Position numbers and translations under genes: made by a program. A stretch of DNA of 64,000 nt from NCBI GenBank assembly GCA_944472155.2, contig OX235279.1:49697564-49761563 (forward strand), read 5' to 3'. A model generated the notes under the pieces. That model made no database searches and was not told where the DNA came from. It worked only from the letters and a program-made list of their open reading frames with translations. Positions within the stretch are counted from its first letter, which is position 1. Each line of letters opens with the position of its first letter. This DNA comes from Trichobilharzia szidati (Eukaryota > Platyhelminthes > Trematoda > Strigeidida > Schistosomatidae). Below are positions 1 through 10,600 of this stretch, piece after piece.

Positions 1-800
1 AGACACTTATCAGTCTCTTTCGATCTCCAGGGTTCTTTCTTCCTGACTCGCTTTGTGCATGAGCATGCCCACTGACGTCTCTGGATCTATTTTCAGTGCT
101 TCTAGGGAAACACCATCTGGTGTTGCAGCTTCTTCCACTTTCAGTAACTATGTGGTATCCAAGACTTCTGTTGTTAAATGATTGGTGTTCACTAGCATTT
201 CTGGGGTTGTTGGTCGTATTTCTGAAAGAAATGATGGTGGTGGCTATGTCAAGAGTTCTTTGAAGTTATCTGCACAGAGTTTCCTTTGTTTCCCTTCGAT
301 ATCTTTTATTCGTTTCATCTGTTCTGATCTCCCTCGGGATAGCGACCTGGTTATGTGGTATAATTCTCTGTGGCCTGTTTTACCTTCAGACTATACTGCT
401 TCAGTTGTTAGGGTGTCGTAAAACTATGTCATGTTTTTCCTAGCACACTTCTTTACTACTTTATTCAGTGAGGTATAGATTAAACATCATCCATCCTTTC
501 GTTTTTTGTCTTTGCTCTGGTTTATCTTCTGTTTCATCATCTTCTCTCCTCTATTGGCTTTCGCGTGTCCATAGAGAGCAATTACCTCCCTTGCCTCTTC
601 CCTCCCAGGTTTCAATACATCTCTTCTTCACAGATTTCCAATGTTCTCCCAGTCAGGATCCTCAGTGATGTTGTTTGATGCCTACATCTGTCTACTTTTG
701 ACTGCACTGAAGATGTCCCTTGTGGTTTCGTCCTTCAGTTTATGGGTGTTGAACTTAAATTGTGGTCTATCTCCAGCTTTTTTGTGGACTTTCAACTTGA
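1..800 (-). mobile_element. Decayed RTE-1 (SR2-like) fragment
   Basis: Read on the minus strand, this matches the RTE-1 copy at 2795-5012 piece by piece. The stretch near 765-640 corresponds to the endonuclease-RT linker around 4030-4110, and 480-1 corresponds to the start of the RT region (the part before and around the RTE-1 motif KAVGPDGIQ). Many substitutions, stops and indels break every frame. RTE elements normally encode an AP-type endonuclease and reverse transcriptase for target-primed integration; this copy cannot. It continues beyond the left window edge. The match is from reading, not alignment, so the right boundary is approximate. Confidence 0.7.
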
Positions 801-1329
801 TCTATAAAATATTCTATTGTGATTTTCCTTCATTTGTGTTCAGTCTTGCTATCACTGATGCTGAAGGAGATCGGTTACAACTGCATGAGAAAGCCATGGA
901 CGGTGTTGATAAAACACCATGTTAGTTACACTCTTAGTGTATTCGTGGTTGACGTTTGGATTACTGGAAGAAAGATTATTGTCTTGATAGTTAACAATCT
1001 GGAGGGTCCACTTCCACGCCATTGGCTTTCAAACGTTTCCTAACACTTCTGTACCACATCTTCTCATTTCTCTTGCAATATGAACAGTCTTGGCAGCCAG
1101 CTGGCTTCAAACATGCAACAGATATTCCATATCCCTATGCTTACTTTTTGATTTCATCGAAATAAGACACATCGACCGACTGTCTTCCTGAAGACTTCCT
1201 CAAACTGGTGTCATCCATCCTCACGCTTAAGAGTATCTCCAATTACAGAAGAAGAAAAGTTTTTTTCCTCTGTGAGTTGAAGCTGAAGTAGCTACGCCTA
1301 GATTCTCACTCTTTTTTCCGGGATTAGTT
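801..1329. other. Unassigned spacer
   Basis: No convincing coding sequence. The first 200 bases may still be remote RTE-1 endonuclease relic on the minus strand, but the match is too weak to annotate. Confidence 0.4.
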
Positions 1330-1570
1330 GATTTTAGATGACTGACTGAGTTTTAAAGTAGAACTTTGCACAGAAGTGCAGCAGCTGAAGTTGCCACACA
1401 CTCCATGTGTCTTACAAAAGTGGAGGAGGAAGAAATTGAATAAAAATTACAATGAGCACAATAGTGCGGAAGAAAGAATAGTAGCATTGAAGAACACATT
1501 GGTTTAATAAATGTGGGAGGTTACAAACAATGAATTCATCTTTGCCACTGACACAACGTTATCCAGACTT
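1330..1570 (-). mobile_element. RTE-2 3' untranslated tail
   Basis: On the minus strand this carries the same 3' tail as the RTE-2 copies at 5.9-6.5 kb, 20.1-20.3 kb and 24.0-24.3 kb, including the conserved block that on the plus strand begins AGAACTTTGCAC (1370 on). The terminus shows a short tetranucleotide repeat (CAGT type), like the short tandem repeats that end RTE-clade elements. The 5' part is missing, as expected for incomplete reverse transcription. Confidence 0.65.
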
Positions 1571-2794
1571 AGTTGCTGGCTAATGATGTATGTGAAATGG
1601 AAATGTTGATGATGGTTTTGACGAGAACCCCAATCGTCTTATCCACCTACGTTCCAAAACAACAACCATCATCGAAAGGATTGAAAAAAATCACTTTTAT
1701 GGGTGCTCTGGGAAATCTGTCTTAAAGTTATTGACGTGTGCTCACCGGATTGGTACTGAAGGTTCTGATGTTTGCAAATTCGTTTGACCGAAGTTAATAA
1801 ACATTTCTTCGAAGATACCAGTGAAAATATTTGGAGCTCCTATCCTTTCGACTGATAAAGAAGATAGCTGCTGACAGAAAGAAGTTTCTTTCCGTGACCT
1901 GCAAATCCACTGTCTCGTTTCAACTATTTGTTCTTAATAATCAATATTCGAGTATTCGACAATAAGATTGGGACATATAATTGTCTCTTCACCTTTGCGT
2001 GAACCACTGGTATTCTATACTATTTCTAGGAATCAGTTGCCTCCTGAGTGAGACTATTACTTATTTATTGCGTGAAGACTGATTATACTATACTCTCCAG
2101 TTGTTAATTCTATAAATAAGTTTATTTCCTCTTCTCTCAGGATCCGTTATTACCCGTACACTGAAAGAGGTTTAAATTGGTTACGTTGGACTCTGAAGAA
2201 GTCAGAAAGCAATGGATGCCAAATATTGTAATTCAGCAAAGTGATGTCGCATAATTATAACAACCCTGAGCAATTCTAATCTATTTTCCTTATAATTGAT
2301 TTTATTATCATATACTTTAATACCAACTAGTCTGAGTTAAAAATATATATATATATATTTTTTAACTTTTTGATTGTGAACAAATGACTTTAAGTGACCA
2401 TTATACATCTTTTGAATATTTCTAATATATTGCATATTTTGTGTTACTATGTGGAATTTGCAGTGGTCGTAATTTGTGACCAAGACATTTTGTATTATTA
2501 TCGTTAAGCTTCATTAGGCTGTTTGCTAATTGCTCTGCTGGACTGATTCGCTAGACGGATCATGAATGTTTTCAAACAATTCTTGCAGTTCACTAGCACA
2601 TATAATACTTGTGAATGCTAGAGTTTAATAATAACAATAATAATAATCACTTTATTCCAAACAATAATAATCATACAGAATGGAATTTTCAGCGTTTTTA
2701 TGCATATTGCAACAATTTAGCTCCTTTTATAAATATATATATACTATATAAAATAGTAATAATAATAATGATAATGAATTCACTATAAAAAGAA
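1571..2794. other. AT-rich spacer, no gene seen
   Basis: Stops are frequent in all frames and no protein family is recognisable. It holds an AT hairpin (2336-2366) and short ATA/ATAA microsatellite runs near 2628-2650 and 2752-2775. Confidence 0.5.
2336..2366. repeat. AT-rich near-perfect palindrome
   Basis: GTTAAAAA followed by alternating TA and then TTTTTTAAC forms a 15/16-base hairpin with no real loop. It probably arose from an (AT)n microsatellite. Confidence 0.6.
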
Positions 2795-3261
2795 TCCCGA
2801 CCAATAGCTGCTACCTTGACGTGGTGGTCGGGCTTGCATATCACAATAACCCAACGAGCTACACCGGGTGGAACTTATGTTCCTATAGGTCCTACCATAC
2901 CAGAAAGGTTGTTTGGATAGCGGTTAGACAAAAAGCAGCTACCCAATCCAATACTATGACTCAAACAAACTTACAAAATATCATGTCGGGGCCCAGATTA
3001 ACAACGACCGCGCTTCCTGCTGCTGTATCACAGGGCAGAAGTGACAAATCTGCTACTGAGACACACCAAACAAGAAAAAACAACCATAATCAGGCCGCGT
3101 GTGACCGGCCTTAAGCAGTTGTCCCCTGGGCTCTGCGGTCACGAAACACTTACCTTCTCTCTCTCCCCTTCTCAGGCGTGAGGCTAGATACCACACCCTC
3201 TAAAAAAAGCTGCTAAAAAATCTTCAGCACGACGAATCTCCTTGCGCCAAAAGAAAAAGTC

Positions 3262-4030
3262 TGTGTGGGGACATGGAATGTCCACACCATGTACGAGATT
3301 GGCAAAGCTGCCCAGATCGCAAATGAAATGAAAAGATACGGAATTCAAGTACTAGGGATATGCGAAAGCAGATAGAACGGGAATGGACTCGCCAATTTGT
3401 CAACGGGTGAGTCAGTGATCTATTCTGGTCACCCGGAGGATAACCACATGCACATCGAGGGCGTGGCTATCATGATGTCACCAACGGCAACGAAGACCCT
3501 GATGCAATGGGAGGCGATCTCGCCCAGGATAATGACCACCAGATTCAACTCCAAAGGAAGGAAGGTGTCAATTATACAATGCTATGCACCCACAAACAAC
3601 GCAGACCTCGAAAAGATAGAAGAATTCTAGAGACAACTACAGGCAACAATGGACAATACTCCAGCTGGTGACATTAAAATACTAATGGGAGACATGAACG
3701 CCAAACTGGGATCAGACAACACAGGAAGGAAACTCATCATGGGTAGAGAAGCTCTCGGAGAAATGAATGAAAACGGAGAACTCTTCGCCGACTTCTGCGC
3801 CTTCAATGAACTAGTGACTGGCGGCAGCGTATACAAACACAAGGATATCCATAAGGCTACATGGGTGTCACCAGATGGGCGAACCAGAAAACAAATTGAC
3901 TTCATCTCAATCTCGAGGAAGTGGAGGCGCAGCCAACTGGACACGAAAGTAAGAAGACGTTGGTTCAGACCACTATCTCGTACAAGGGACAATCCAAATC
4001 AAATCAAAAGCTTTCAGAGAAACAGGAGCT
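3262..4030 (+). pseudogene. RTE-1 AP-type endonuclease, broken
   Basis: The translation begins near GTWNVHTMYE, a typical RTE endonuclease start, and proceeds through SVIYSG, VSIIQCYAPTNNAD and ILMGDMNAKLGSD to QIDFISISRKWRRS. GDMNAKLG is the conserved metal-site block and the following frame holds the terminal SDHYLV motif. Breaks: a TAG at about 3371 inside the ESR motif, a TAG at 3628 after KIEEF, and a frameshift near 3945-3960 that separates FISIS from SDHYLV. The enzyme would nick the target DNA to prime reverse transcription in the nucleus. It cannot be made as one protein here. Confidence 0.8.
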
Positions 4031-5012
4031 GCAGATAGACCACAAGCCAAGTTCAACACTCGAAAACTGAAGGACCAAGACACAAAGGACATCTTCACTG
4101 CAAGCATAAAGGACAAGGCCGAGACACAAATCTACACTAGCGAAGAGGTCAGCGTCGAAAAGCACTGGAACAACTTGAAGACAGTGTGGAGTCAGACCTG
4201 CATGGAAGTTCTAGGCAGAAAGAAGAGACAGGACAAACAGTGGCTCACTACGGACACTTGTAGACTGAGAGAAGAGAGAAGGATGGTGAAACTAAAGATT
4301 ACACAGTGCACCGACGAGTAACAAAAACAGGATTTGAATGCAAACTACAAAACACTGAACAAAAGAGTAAAGAAGAGTGCCAGAGAAGAAAAAAGAAGGT
4401 ATTATGAAACCAGGGCAAGTGAAACAGAACAAGCTGCAGGCAAAGGAGACCTCGCAACACTCTACCAAACAACTAGGTACCTATCGGGCAAAAGTTTGAC
4501 ACAAATTAAGCCAGTGAAGGATGACAATGGAAAGTCACTCACCAAAGAAGTGGAGCAAAGGAAACATTGGGCTGAACACTTCAAAAGACTCCTAAATCGA
4601 CCACCACCTACAACGTGCCCAACAATACCAACGACGGAGACAGAACTACCAGTGAACACCAACCCCCGGACGAAATCAGAAGTCCTGAAGGCAATCAAGA
4701 TGCGAAAAGCTGGAAAAGCAGTAGGACCAGATGGAATCCAAGCAGAAGCATTGAAAATGGACCCAGAGACAACAGGGAACTTGATGATGCCACTACTGGA
4801 GAAGGTGTGGAAAGAAGGCAAAGTACCTGGGGATTGGAAGAAAGGATACTTATTCAAACTACCAAAAAAAGGAGACTTAAGTCAATGCAAGAACTGGCGC
4901 GGAATTAGGCTCCTGTCCATCCCAAGCAAAATACTAAGCCGCATCATCCTGGAGAGAATCAAACATGCTCTAGATGAAAAACTTCGACCGGAACAGGCTG
5001 GGTGTAGGCCAA
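4031..5012 (+). pseudogene. RTE-1 linker and N-terminal reverse transcriptase, truncated
   Basis: An open stretch from 4334 encodes a basic linker (REEKRRYYETRASETEQAAGK), then AEHFKRLLNRPPP, the fingers motif KAGKAVGPDGIQAEALK, FKLPKKGDLSQCKNWRGI and RPEQAG. These are RT motifs 0-2 of RTE-clade enzymes. A stop near 4318 separates it from the upstream linker. Translation runs on to 5149, but everything after codon RPEQAGCR comes from the fused reversed RTE-2 piece. Palm and thumb are missing, so the product would be inactive. Confidence 0.8.
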
Positions 5013-5520
5013 TTGAACTGCTCCTCATAATGTTCTTTCTAGCGTTCCAGTCGTCTATCCTGGGAGCTAATAATGGTGCCATTTTTCTCCGAGATTGTTT
5101 CGCTTATCATTTGGCTTTTGCCACCTCTTTCCCTGATAAGCCTGAATAGTTGTGTGGTGTTGCCAATCGCCGATGCCTTTTTTATCTCTTTCGCTTTTGT
5201 CGCCCACCACTGTTCACGGTCGTTGCGAAGACTTTATTAGTCTTCGTTTAAGTATCTTTCGCTCCTCATCATAATGGGAGCTCTCTGGAATCAGTCTTCT
5301 TGCGTCAATCAGTTCAAGTGAGGCGGTAGAAATCCAATGGCCCTTACTAACTCTAGGTTTTAGTTTATTAGCAGCTGTGTCTACAGCTTACTGTATGTTG
5401 TGCCAGGCTACCTCGGGGGAAGTCCTGCTGTCGACCTCGCTATTTCTTCCTTAAATAAGGACTCACTGTCTCGATCTAGTCGGGGACGTAACTGTTTTGC
5501 TGCCGTCAATTTCTTATGTC
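5013..5520 (-). mobile_element. RTE-2 internal fragment, reversed
   Basis: The minus strand matches the RTE-2 region just upstream of the RT in the copy at 24010-25954. It reads RRLERWKEHYEEQFN and SETISEKNG near the left end, and further upstream WWATKAKEIKKASAIGNT and QLFRLI. It is head-to-head with RTE-1 at 5012/5013. Neither a 5' nor a 3' element end is visible, so it looks like a rearranged piece rather than an independent insertion. Confidence 0.75.
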
Positions 5521-5859
5521 CATTTAATCGTAAGCATAAATGTGGGTATATTTTGAAGATGTAAACATGCTTATTGTTACAGAAGAGTTGAGTATGATAA
5601 AAAGAATATAAGTTAGCAATACGGCACGAGTATTTCTCGTATATGAAGTTAACTTATCCCCCAGGATGTTTGATCCACCTCAAATTACAGTAATTGCTGT
5701 TTGATTTAATGGGATTCATTGGTTCAGACTAATGAAGTACACCTCTTCATGTGAGAAGGATATTCAACCAACATGAGGAGTGATTTCGTTCAATCTCAAG
5801 TAGCAATTATAAATTTCTTAGATATTGGTTTGTAGGTATTTGATTGATTTCGTGGTGTA
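5521..5859. other. Spacer between RTE-2 pieces
   Basis: No gene or recognisable repeat was seen. It may be decayed RTE-2 sequence linking the flanking pieces. Confidence 0.4.
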
Positions 5860-6530
5860 AGACATGGCCACTGAAAGTGGAAGTGGCTATCTTTGATCAT
5901 AGGTGTCTGCATTCTGTCTCCCGTGTTAAGTGACATAATAGGGTGAGGAATACTGAGGTTAGGTCGAGTGCTTGGTAAGGACAGGAAATCAATCGACGAG
6001 GTTATGAAGTTACACAGATTGAGATGGTTCGGACATGTGTTACTCATGCCCGACCATCGATCGCCTTCCTCGACTGGCAATGTTAGCTGACTATCATAGG
6101 ATTGATCAGGTTTGAAAAGAAGTAGCTAGTGATGGTCAGACCGAAACATGGCAGCAACAGTCAATGAAATCCATAAGAGTTAGTTTAAGTCAGCCTTCTA
6201 GGGAGGTGTAGACCGGCTTCTTGACTGGTTGGGTTCCTCGGGATGGTAAAAACCCATGGAGGCTGGAGACAATTTTTGATATGGTTCAAAATCGTTGTCA
6301 GCCGCTAGCTCAGATGCATATACTCTTTGTGATTTGTAATATCCAGTACGATTCAATTGACCCTCCACATTTTTATTCTTTTTGCTCCATATTTCTGTTT
6401 ATTATCTCTGTCTACTTTGAATCTCTCTTGCTTTGTGTGCTACATGGGGGAGTGTGGCACCTCGAACAGGTGCACATCTGCGCAAAGTTAAACGCTGAAA
6501 CCAATCCGTCAAATTTTGTGCTGTATTCTG
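5860..6530 (+). mobile_element. RTE-2 3' end, plus strand, decayed
   Basis: Reads IFDHRCL, then an LHRLRWFGHVLLMP-like block at about 6005-6050, matching the RTE-2 C-terminus at 30780-30940. The diagnostic 3' tail follows at 6440-6500 (TGTGGCACCTCGAAC). Several frameshifts and stops are present. With the reversed fragment at 5013-5520 it makes a divergent pair of pieces from one family. Confidence 0.7.
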
Positions 6531-6776
6531 TTACGAATCATTGGAAACTGCTGATTACTAGACAACAGCTTAGTATTATTCTAGGTCAACATCATGCTGC
6601 TAGGGGTAACGATTTATTCAGTGCCCAAGCACGAAACTAACTTACCATGCATTAAATTGTGATAAAGTTTGGAAAATTAATGCACTTTTTGTGACTTCTT
6701 TTACTACTCAAGAAGAATTTCCAGTAGTTTATCAATCAGGCTCGAATGAATTTGACAATTGCTTCAACACTTGCCA

Positions 6777-6850
6777 ACCGATAGCTGGCAGCTTGACATG
6801 GTGGGTGGCTTTTCTAATATCTCGAAGTGACTGTCAGAACTAATACATAA
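6777..6850 (+). mobile_element. RTE-1 leader relic
   Basis: The short block CCGATAGCTGGCAGCTTGAC and the following 40 bases resemble the RTE-1 leader at 2799-2850 (CCAATAGCTGCTACCTTGAC). No coding part follows. Match by eye only. Confidence 0.4.
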
Positions 6851-9417
6851 GTAAAGTAGATTAATGGGGCACAAAGACAGCAAAATGTTTGCTAGCAAAT
6901 CTTAGTAAGATGAAGAATCTGGAAAAAAAGTTCAACATGCAGTTATACACAGCCATACAATCGAATAGGTCAAGGGGAGGGTGCTAAAATCAGCATGCAG
7001 GGAGATCTTAATAAGAAAATTTTTTTATCGAATCCAATCATCATTGTTTTCAAGTTGATATTTCCCGGGCTCTACAGAAATACCGATTTGAGACTATTCT
7101 ATTCACAACCTTCAAGAAAGCACCTTATTTCATCTTTACTACTCAATTCCAAATTGGAATACTTAGTCGCACATTTCATCCTACTTGTTTTGACTTCATA
7201 ACCTTTGCTAATCAGTCAAGTGAGCAAGACTAATTCAGTGTTTTCTTAAAAGAACAATGTTGAACTTACACTGATGCTTCCAAACACAATTCTAATTAGA
7301 CTAGCTAGCCATGAACTGTGACACCTCTGGCTGTGAGTACATATTTTAACTCAGATGCCCATATAAGACATTGTAGGCCGGTTAATATATTGACCAAATC
7401 TAAATATTACGGTATGTCAAAGAATGCTACAAACAATTCTGAAGCAAGCTCTTATGTGGCAAGCTTATAGATGTAATCATTTGGATTATATTTGGGAGAG
7501 ACTTCAAAAGTCTGACATAACAAAGTTATCTTGAAGAAGCCTGATGTAGATATAGTGACGGCTGATAACTCCTAATTAAAAGGAAGCATTAGTCAATGAA
7601 CTTCTGCAGTCTCATCCAGTATGAGCTATTTAGTGTAAACTGAAAGGGATTATGAATAGTGCTGTATGCTGAAAGAAGCATAATTAGCAAAGTATCGGCA
7701 CTATGTAATATCCATCAACCGTTTATAATTGGTGAAGAGACAAACGTCGGAATGACGAAATTGGAACAATCTAATTGGAAGGCGTAACTTTAATAACCCA
7801 CTGAAACAAGAGAGCTGAGGAATGATGCACAGAAGACCTCTAGTTGTAATTCAAAAGATCTACAGTTGTTTGTCCTGTGCAAATGACACAAAGATATCAA
7901 GAGTTATAGTCTGACTGAAGCCATAAACCTTATCTTTACTCGGAAATGAAGAAACGCAACAGGATTTAGCAGTTGAATTTCAATGTTCCAGTGTTGTGAC
8001 GGTGGTGGAATCCCTAACTAGAATAATTATAATAATGCTTACTGTATGGTATTCCGAGGTATTTCCGGGTGGTAGCTGTTTATCCTGATTTACAATAAAA
8101 TCGACAAACTTTCCTGTGATAATCGCAAGAAAATCAACTTAACCAATATTAATGTTCAAGATTTATAAGTCTTTAATCTGCACACAACTCAAGAACAACT
8201 AGGATGAGAGAATCAGGCGAGTTTAAGGTTTGGATGACGGGTTACCACAGTTTTACATCTGCAAGTCTCAGTATTATCACATGAATATTTCTCCATTTCA
8301 ACACTAAACGATACGGTTTAGAATGTACGCACGGACTGACACTCTGCCGTGAAATGAAACTGGTAAATTTTTAAACTCGCCTAGTTAGTGTTACGTGATC
8401 CATAGTATTAGCCGATGAATAGTATTCAGAATGAGTGATTAAAACCTTAGGCTCTTGGAAGCAGAAGAAACTTCATGACATGAATAAAAATTTCAATACG
8501 TGAGAACTGTTAAAGAGGAAACGAAGGTATATCAACTACAAGTCAGGAAGGAGGGTTAAGACCACAGTGGTTGAAGTTAGTGAGAAATGTATTTGTTCAG
8601 GATTTTCTTTATGTATGAGAAGAACTTCGGGTATACACAGAAAATGCCGATAGAAAACTTTGAAACAGATAGGCGTATTCTTGTATTTCACTTCGATAAA
8701 TGCGTTTATTGATGCATACTGACTTGAGGTAAGGTGGTATGAATGGATGTGATTAAGCCAGATAACCTATAAGATATACTTAAACAGCTCACAAGATAGC
8801 TGAGGTTGCAAGTTTAATGCATCAGTATTACAACAAAACTCTAACTTAAAACTCCTCATACACATATTTAGAAAACGCTAAGGAAATGTATTCCTTTTCA
8901 AATACTTTCTTATCAATGACTCTACCCCAGTACATAGTTTCATATCAAAACTATATCAGCCATCTGCTGATGAGTCAATCAATAAGAAGTGTCAATTTCG
9001 AGGTATGGGAAGGGTGGGAATAACCACAGAATTCAAGATTATTTCATTTGTATATCAGTAATATATTGTGGACGGCCACAATAATTCAAGGAGCTGCCCT
9101 TATTTCTTTTGAACACACGGATTCCACTTATTCAGCGCAAGTATAAACTGGTAAACGAAGATCAGTGGTTCTGCCGAACAAATAATTCCTACACAATGAA
9201 ATAAATATTTAAGCAGATTTCGTCTGTATTTTGAAGGAACCTGTTGATGTCGGTTTTCTGCATATGCTCTTAGTAATTATTCTGTGTATACTCTATTCGT
9301 CATCCGAAAGCGATATAAACCCATTCTCCTCCTCTTCTCCAATAAACATTACAGCTGGATAGGGTTCGTGGGATTTCTTCTAGGTCCATTTAGCATCAAT
9401 TCCGTTCCATAAAATCT
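6851..9417. other. Unassigned AT-rich DNA
   Basis: About 2.6 kb with only short frames (under about 70 codons) and no recognisable motif, splice chain or repeat. The most I can say is that it is spacer or very old repeat. Confidence 0.5.
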
Positions 9418-9599
9418 TTTTTTATTACAGCTTGATTCCACACCGTATTTTTGGTACAGGTATGCAATTTTCAGCATGGATATCGGTAGCCCAAATTTTG
9501 CAGGCCAACCATAGATATCAGGTGTGCGTCGGCTGGGGATCGAACCCCGGACCATGTGAATGATCGGCGAGAGTCATAACCGCTGTGCCACCGACGCAC
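9418..9599 (-). mobile_element. tRNA-derived SINE, full length, minus
   Basis: On the minus strand the unit starts near 9599 with a tRNA-like head: box A GTGGCACAGCGGTTATGAC, then an anticodon-arm-like stretch, and box B GGTTCGATCCC at about 9535-9545. The body carries GATATCTATGGTTGGCCTG and a second GATATCCATG, and the unit ends in AAGCTGTAATAAAAAAAG. It is the same family as the copies at 35987 and 43816. Such elements are transcribed by RNA polymerase III and mobilised by a partner LINE. The box elements are seen; activity is not known. Confidence 0.85.
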
Positions 9600-10059
9600 A
9601 GTGATGATGATGATGACCAGTGTGCGAGACGTGCCCAGTATTCAATATACTTCTTCATATTCAGTGAGCATGAATTAAGGATATTCTTCAAGAATTTTAA
9701 ATGAACCATAGAATCCCTATGATAACTTGTACAGATTACTCATGTTGTCTTAGTGCCTTACACACCCTTAGTGGTCTATCAGTCTTGAAGGATTACTCAG
9801 ATAATCAACAGTCTCTTCTAATGCCTTCACTATATGTAGCATATCACGATTATTTGGATCACGATGTAACACTGACTGCTTATGTTAAATATAGCGTAAA
9901 ATAGCAGGGTAGTGACGAAAACATAACTGTTTATCTCTACTTCAAAGTGAGACGAGATTAATATTTGTGGTCTTCTGAAGATGCTATCCTAAAACACATT
10001 CCCGGTATTGCAAACACAAAATATCTTAGGAGGTTAAGCAGTCACTGCAGATTTCCACA
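9600..10059. other. Spacer
   Basis: A short TGA/GAT repeat (9600-9620) flanks the SINE head. No gene recognised in the rest. Confidence 0.45.
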
Positions 10060-10600
10060 TTGATTTCAGATTATTGATAATCTGTCTTGCCTTTCCGATC
10101 CTGGCTTTGACATCCCCAACGATCCCCCATGTATCTGAAATGATTCTGTCTGAGTAGGTGAGACATGAATATTCTTACTCCTTCTTCTTCTTGTTGATTC
10201 GGTATCTTCATCAGCTCTGTCTTCTTCATATTAAAATGACGTCCCGTCTTCTCTGCCTCTTCTACCAACTTGTTGGTTTTCACCTGTAGATCTGCCCTCT
10301 CTCTCTCTATGGGGTACTGCCTGATCCAGCCCACCATAATCGATGATACTAGGACATTCTTTGCTTATTTCTGTCTTCACTTCTACAACACCTCTAAGTT
10401 TTCAGTTTTGAATCGCCTAACATGTCGCATCATCATATAGCTGTATAATGAGGTCGATAAAAATTTCGTGCACTCCCATTTATTCAAGCACATTCCAAAT
10501 TACTTCACCACAAAGGCTGCCGAAGACATTTTCCAAGTCAACGGATAAAATGAAGCCGAATCCAGTATTATCATAGTGACATCATGGTAATACATACTTA
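10060..10600 (-). mobile_element. RTE-1 reverse transcriptase relic, minus
   Basis: The minus strand reads FILSVDLENVFGSL near 10555-10515 (the palm region, usually FDSVDR), then IIQLYDDATC. After a gap it gives KTNKLVEEAEKTGRHFNMKKTELMKIPNQ, the RTE-1 thumb block, at about 10285-10190. It is 5' and 3' truncated with several stops, and the YADD block has been lost. It complements the 2.8-5.0 kb copy, which lacks this part. Confidence 0.7.

Larger units (their letters stand above)
2795..5012 (+). mobile_element. RTE-1 (SR2-like) retrotransposon, 3' truncated
   Basis: This is the best RTE-1 copy in the window: a leader (2795-3240), an AP endonuclease region (about 3262-4010) and the first part of the reverse transcriptase (to 5012). 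The RT stops after the RPEQAG motif, where the sequence switches abruptly to a reversed piece of RTE-2. The palm catalytic motif (YADD) is therefore absent. Two nonsense codons and a frameshift break the endonuclease and another stop lies near 4318, so it is not autonomous. RTE elements move by target-primed reverse transcription, usually losing 5' rather than 3' sequence, so loss of the 3' half implies later rearrangement. Confidence 0.85.

Noticed and set aside
182..1043. Plus-strand frames of 66-94 codons at the left end
   Set aside because: They are antisense shadows of a decayed minus-strand RTE-1.
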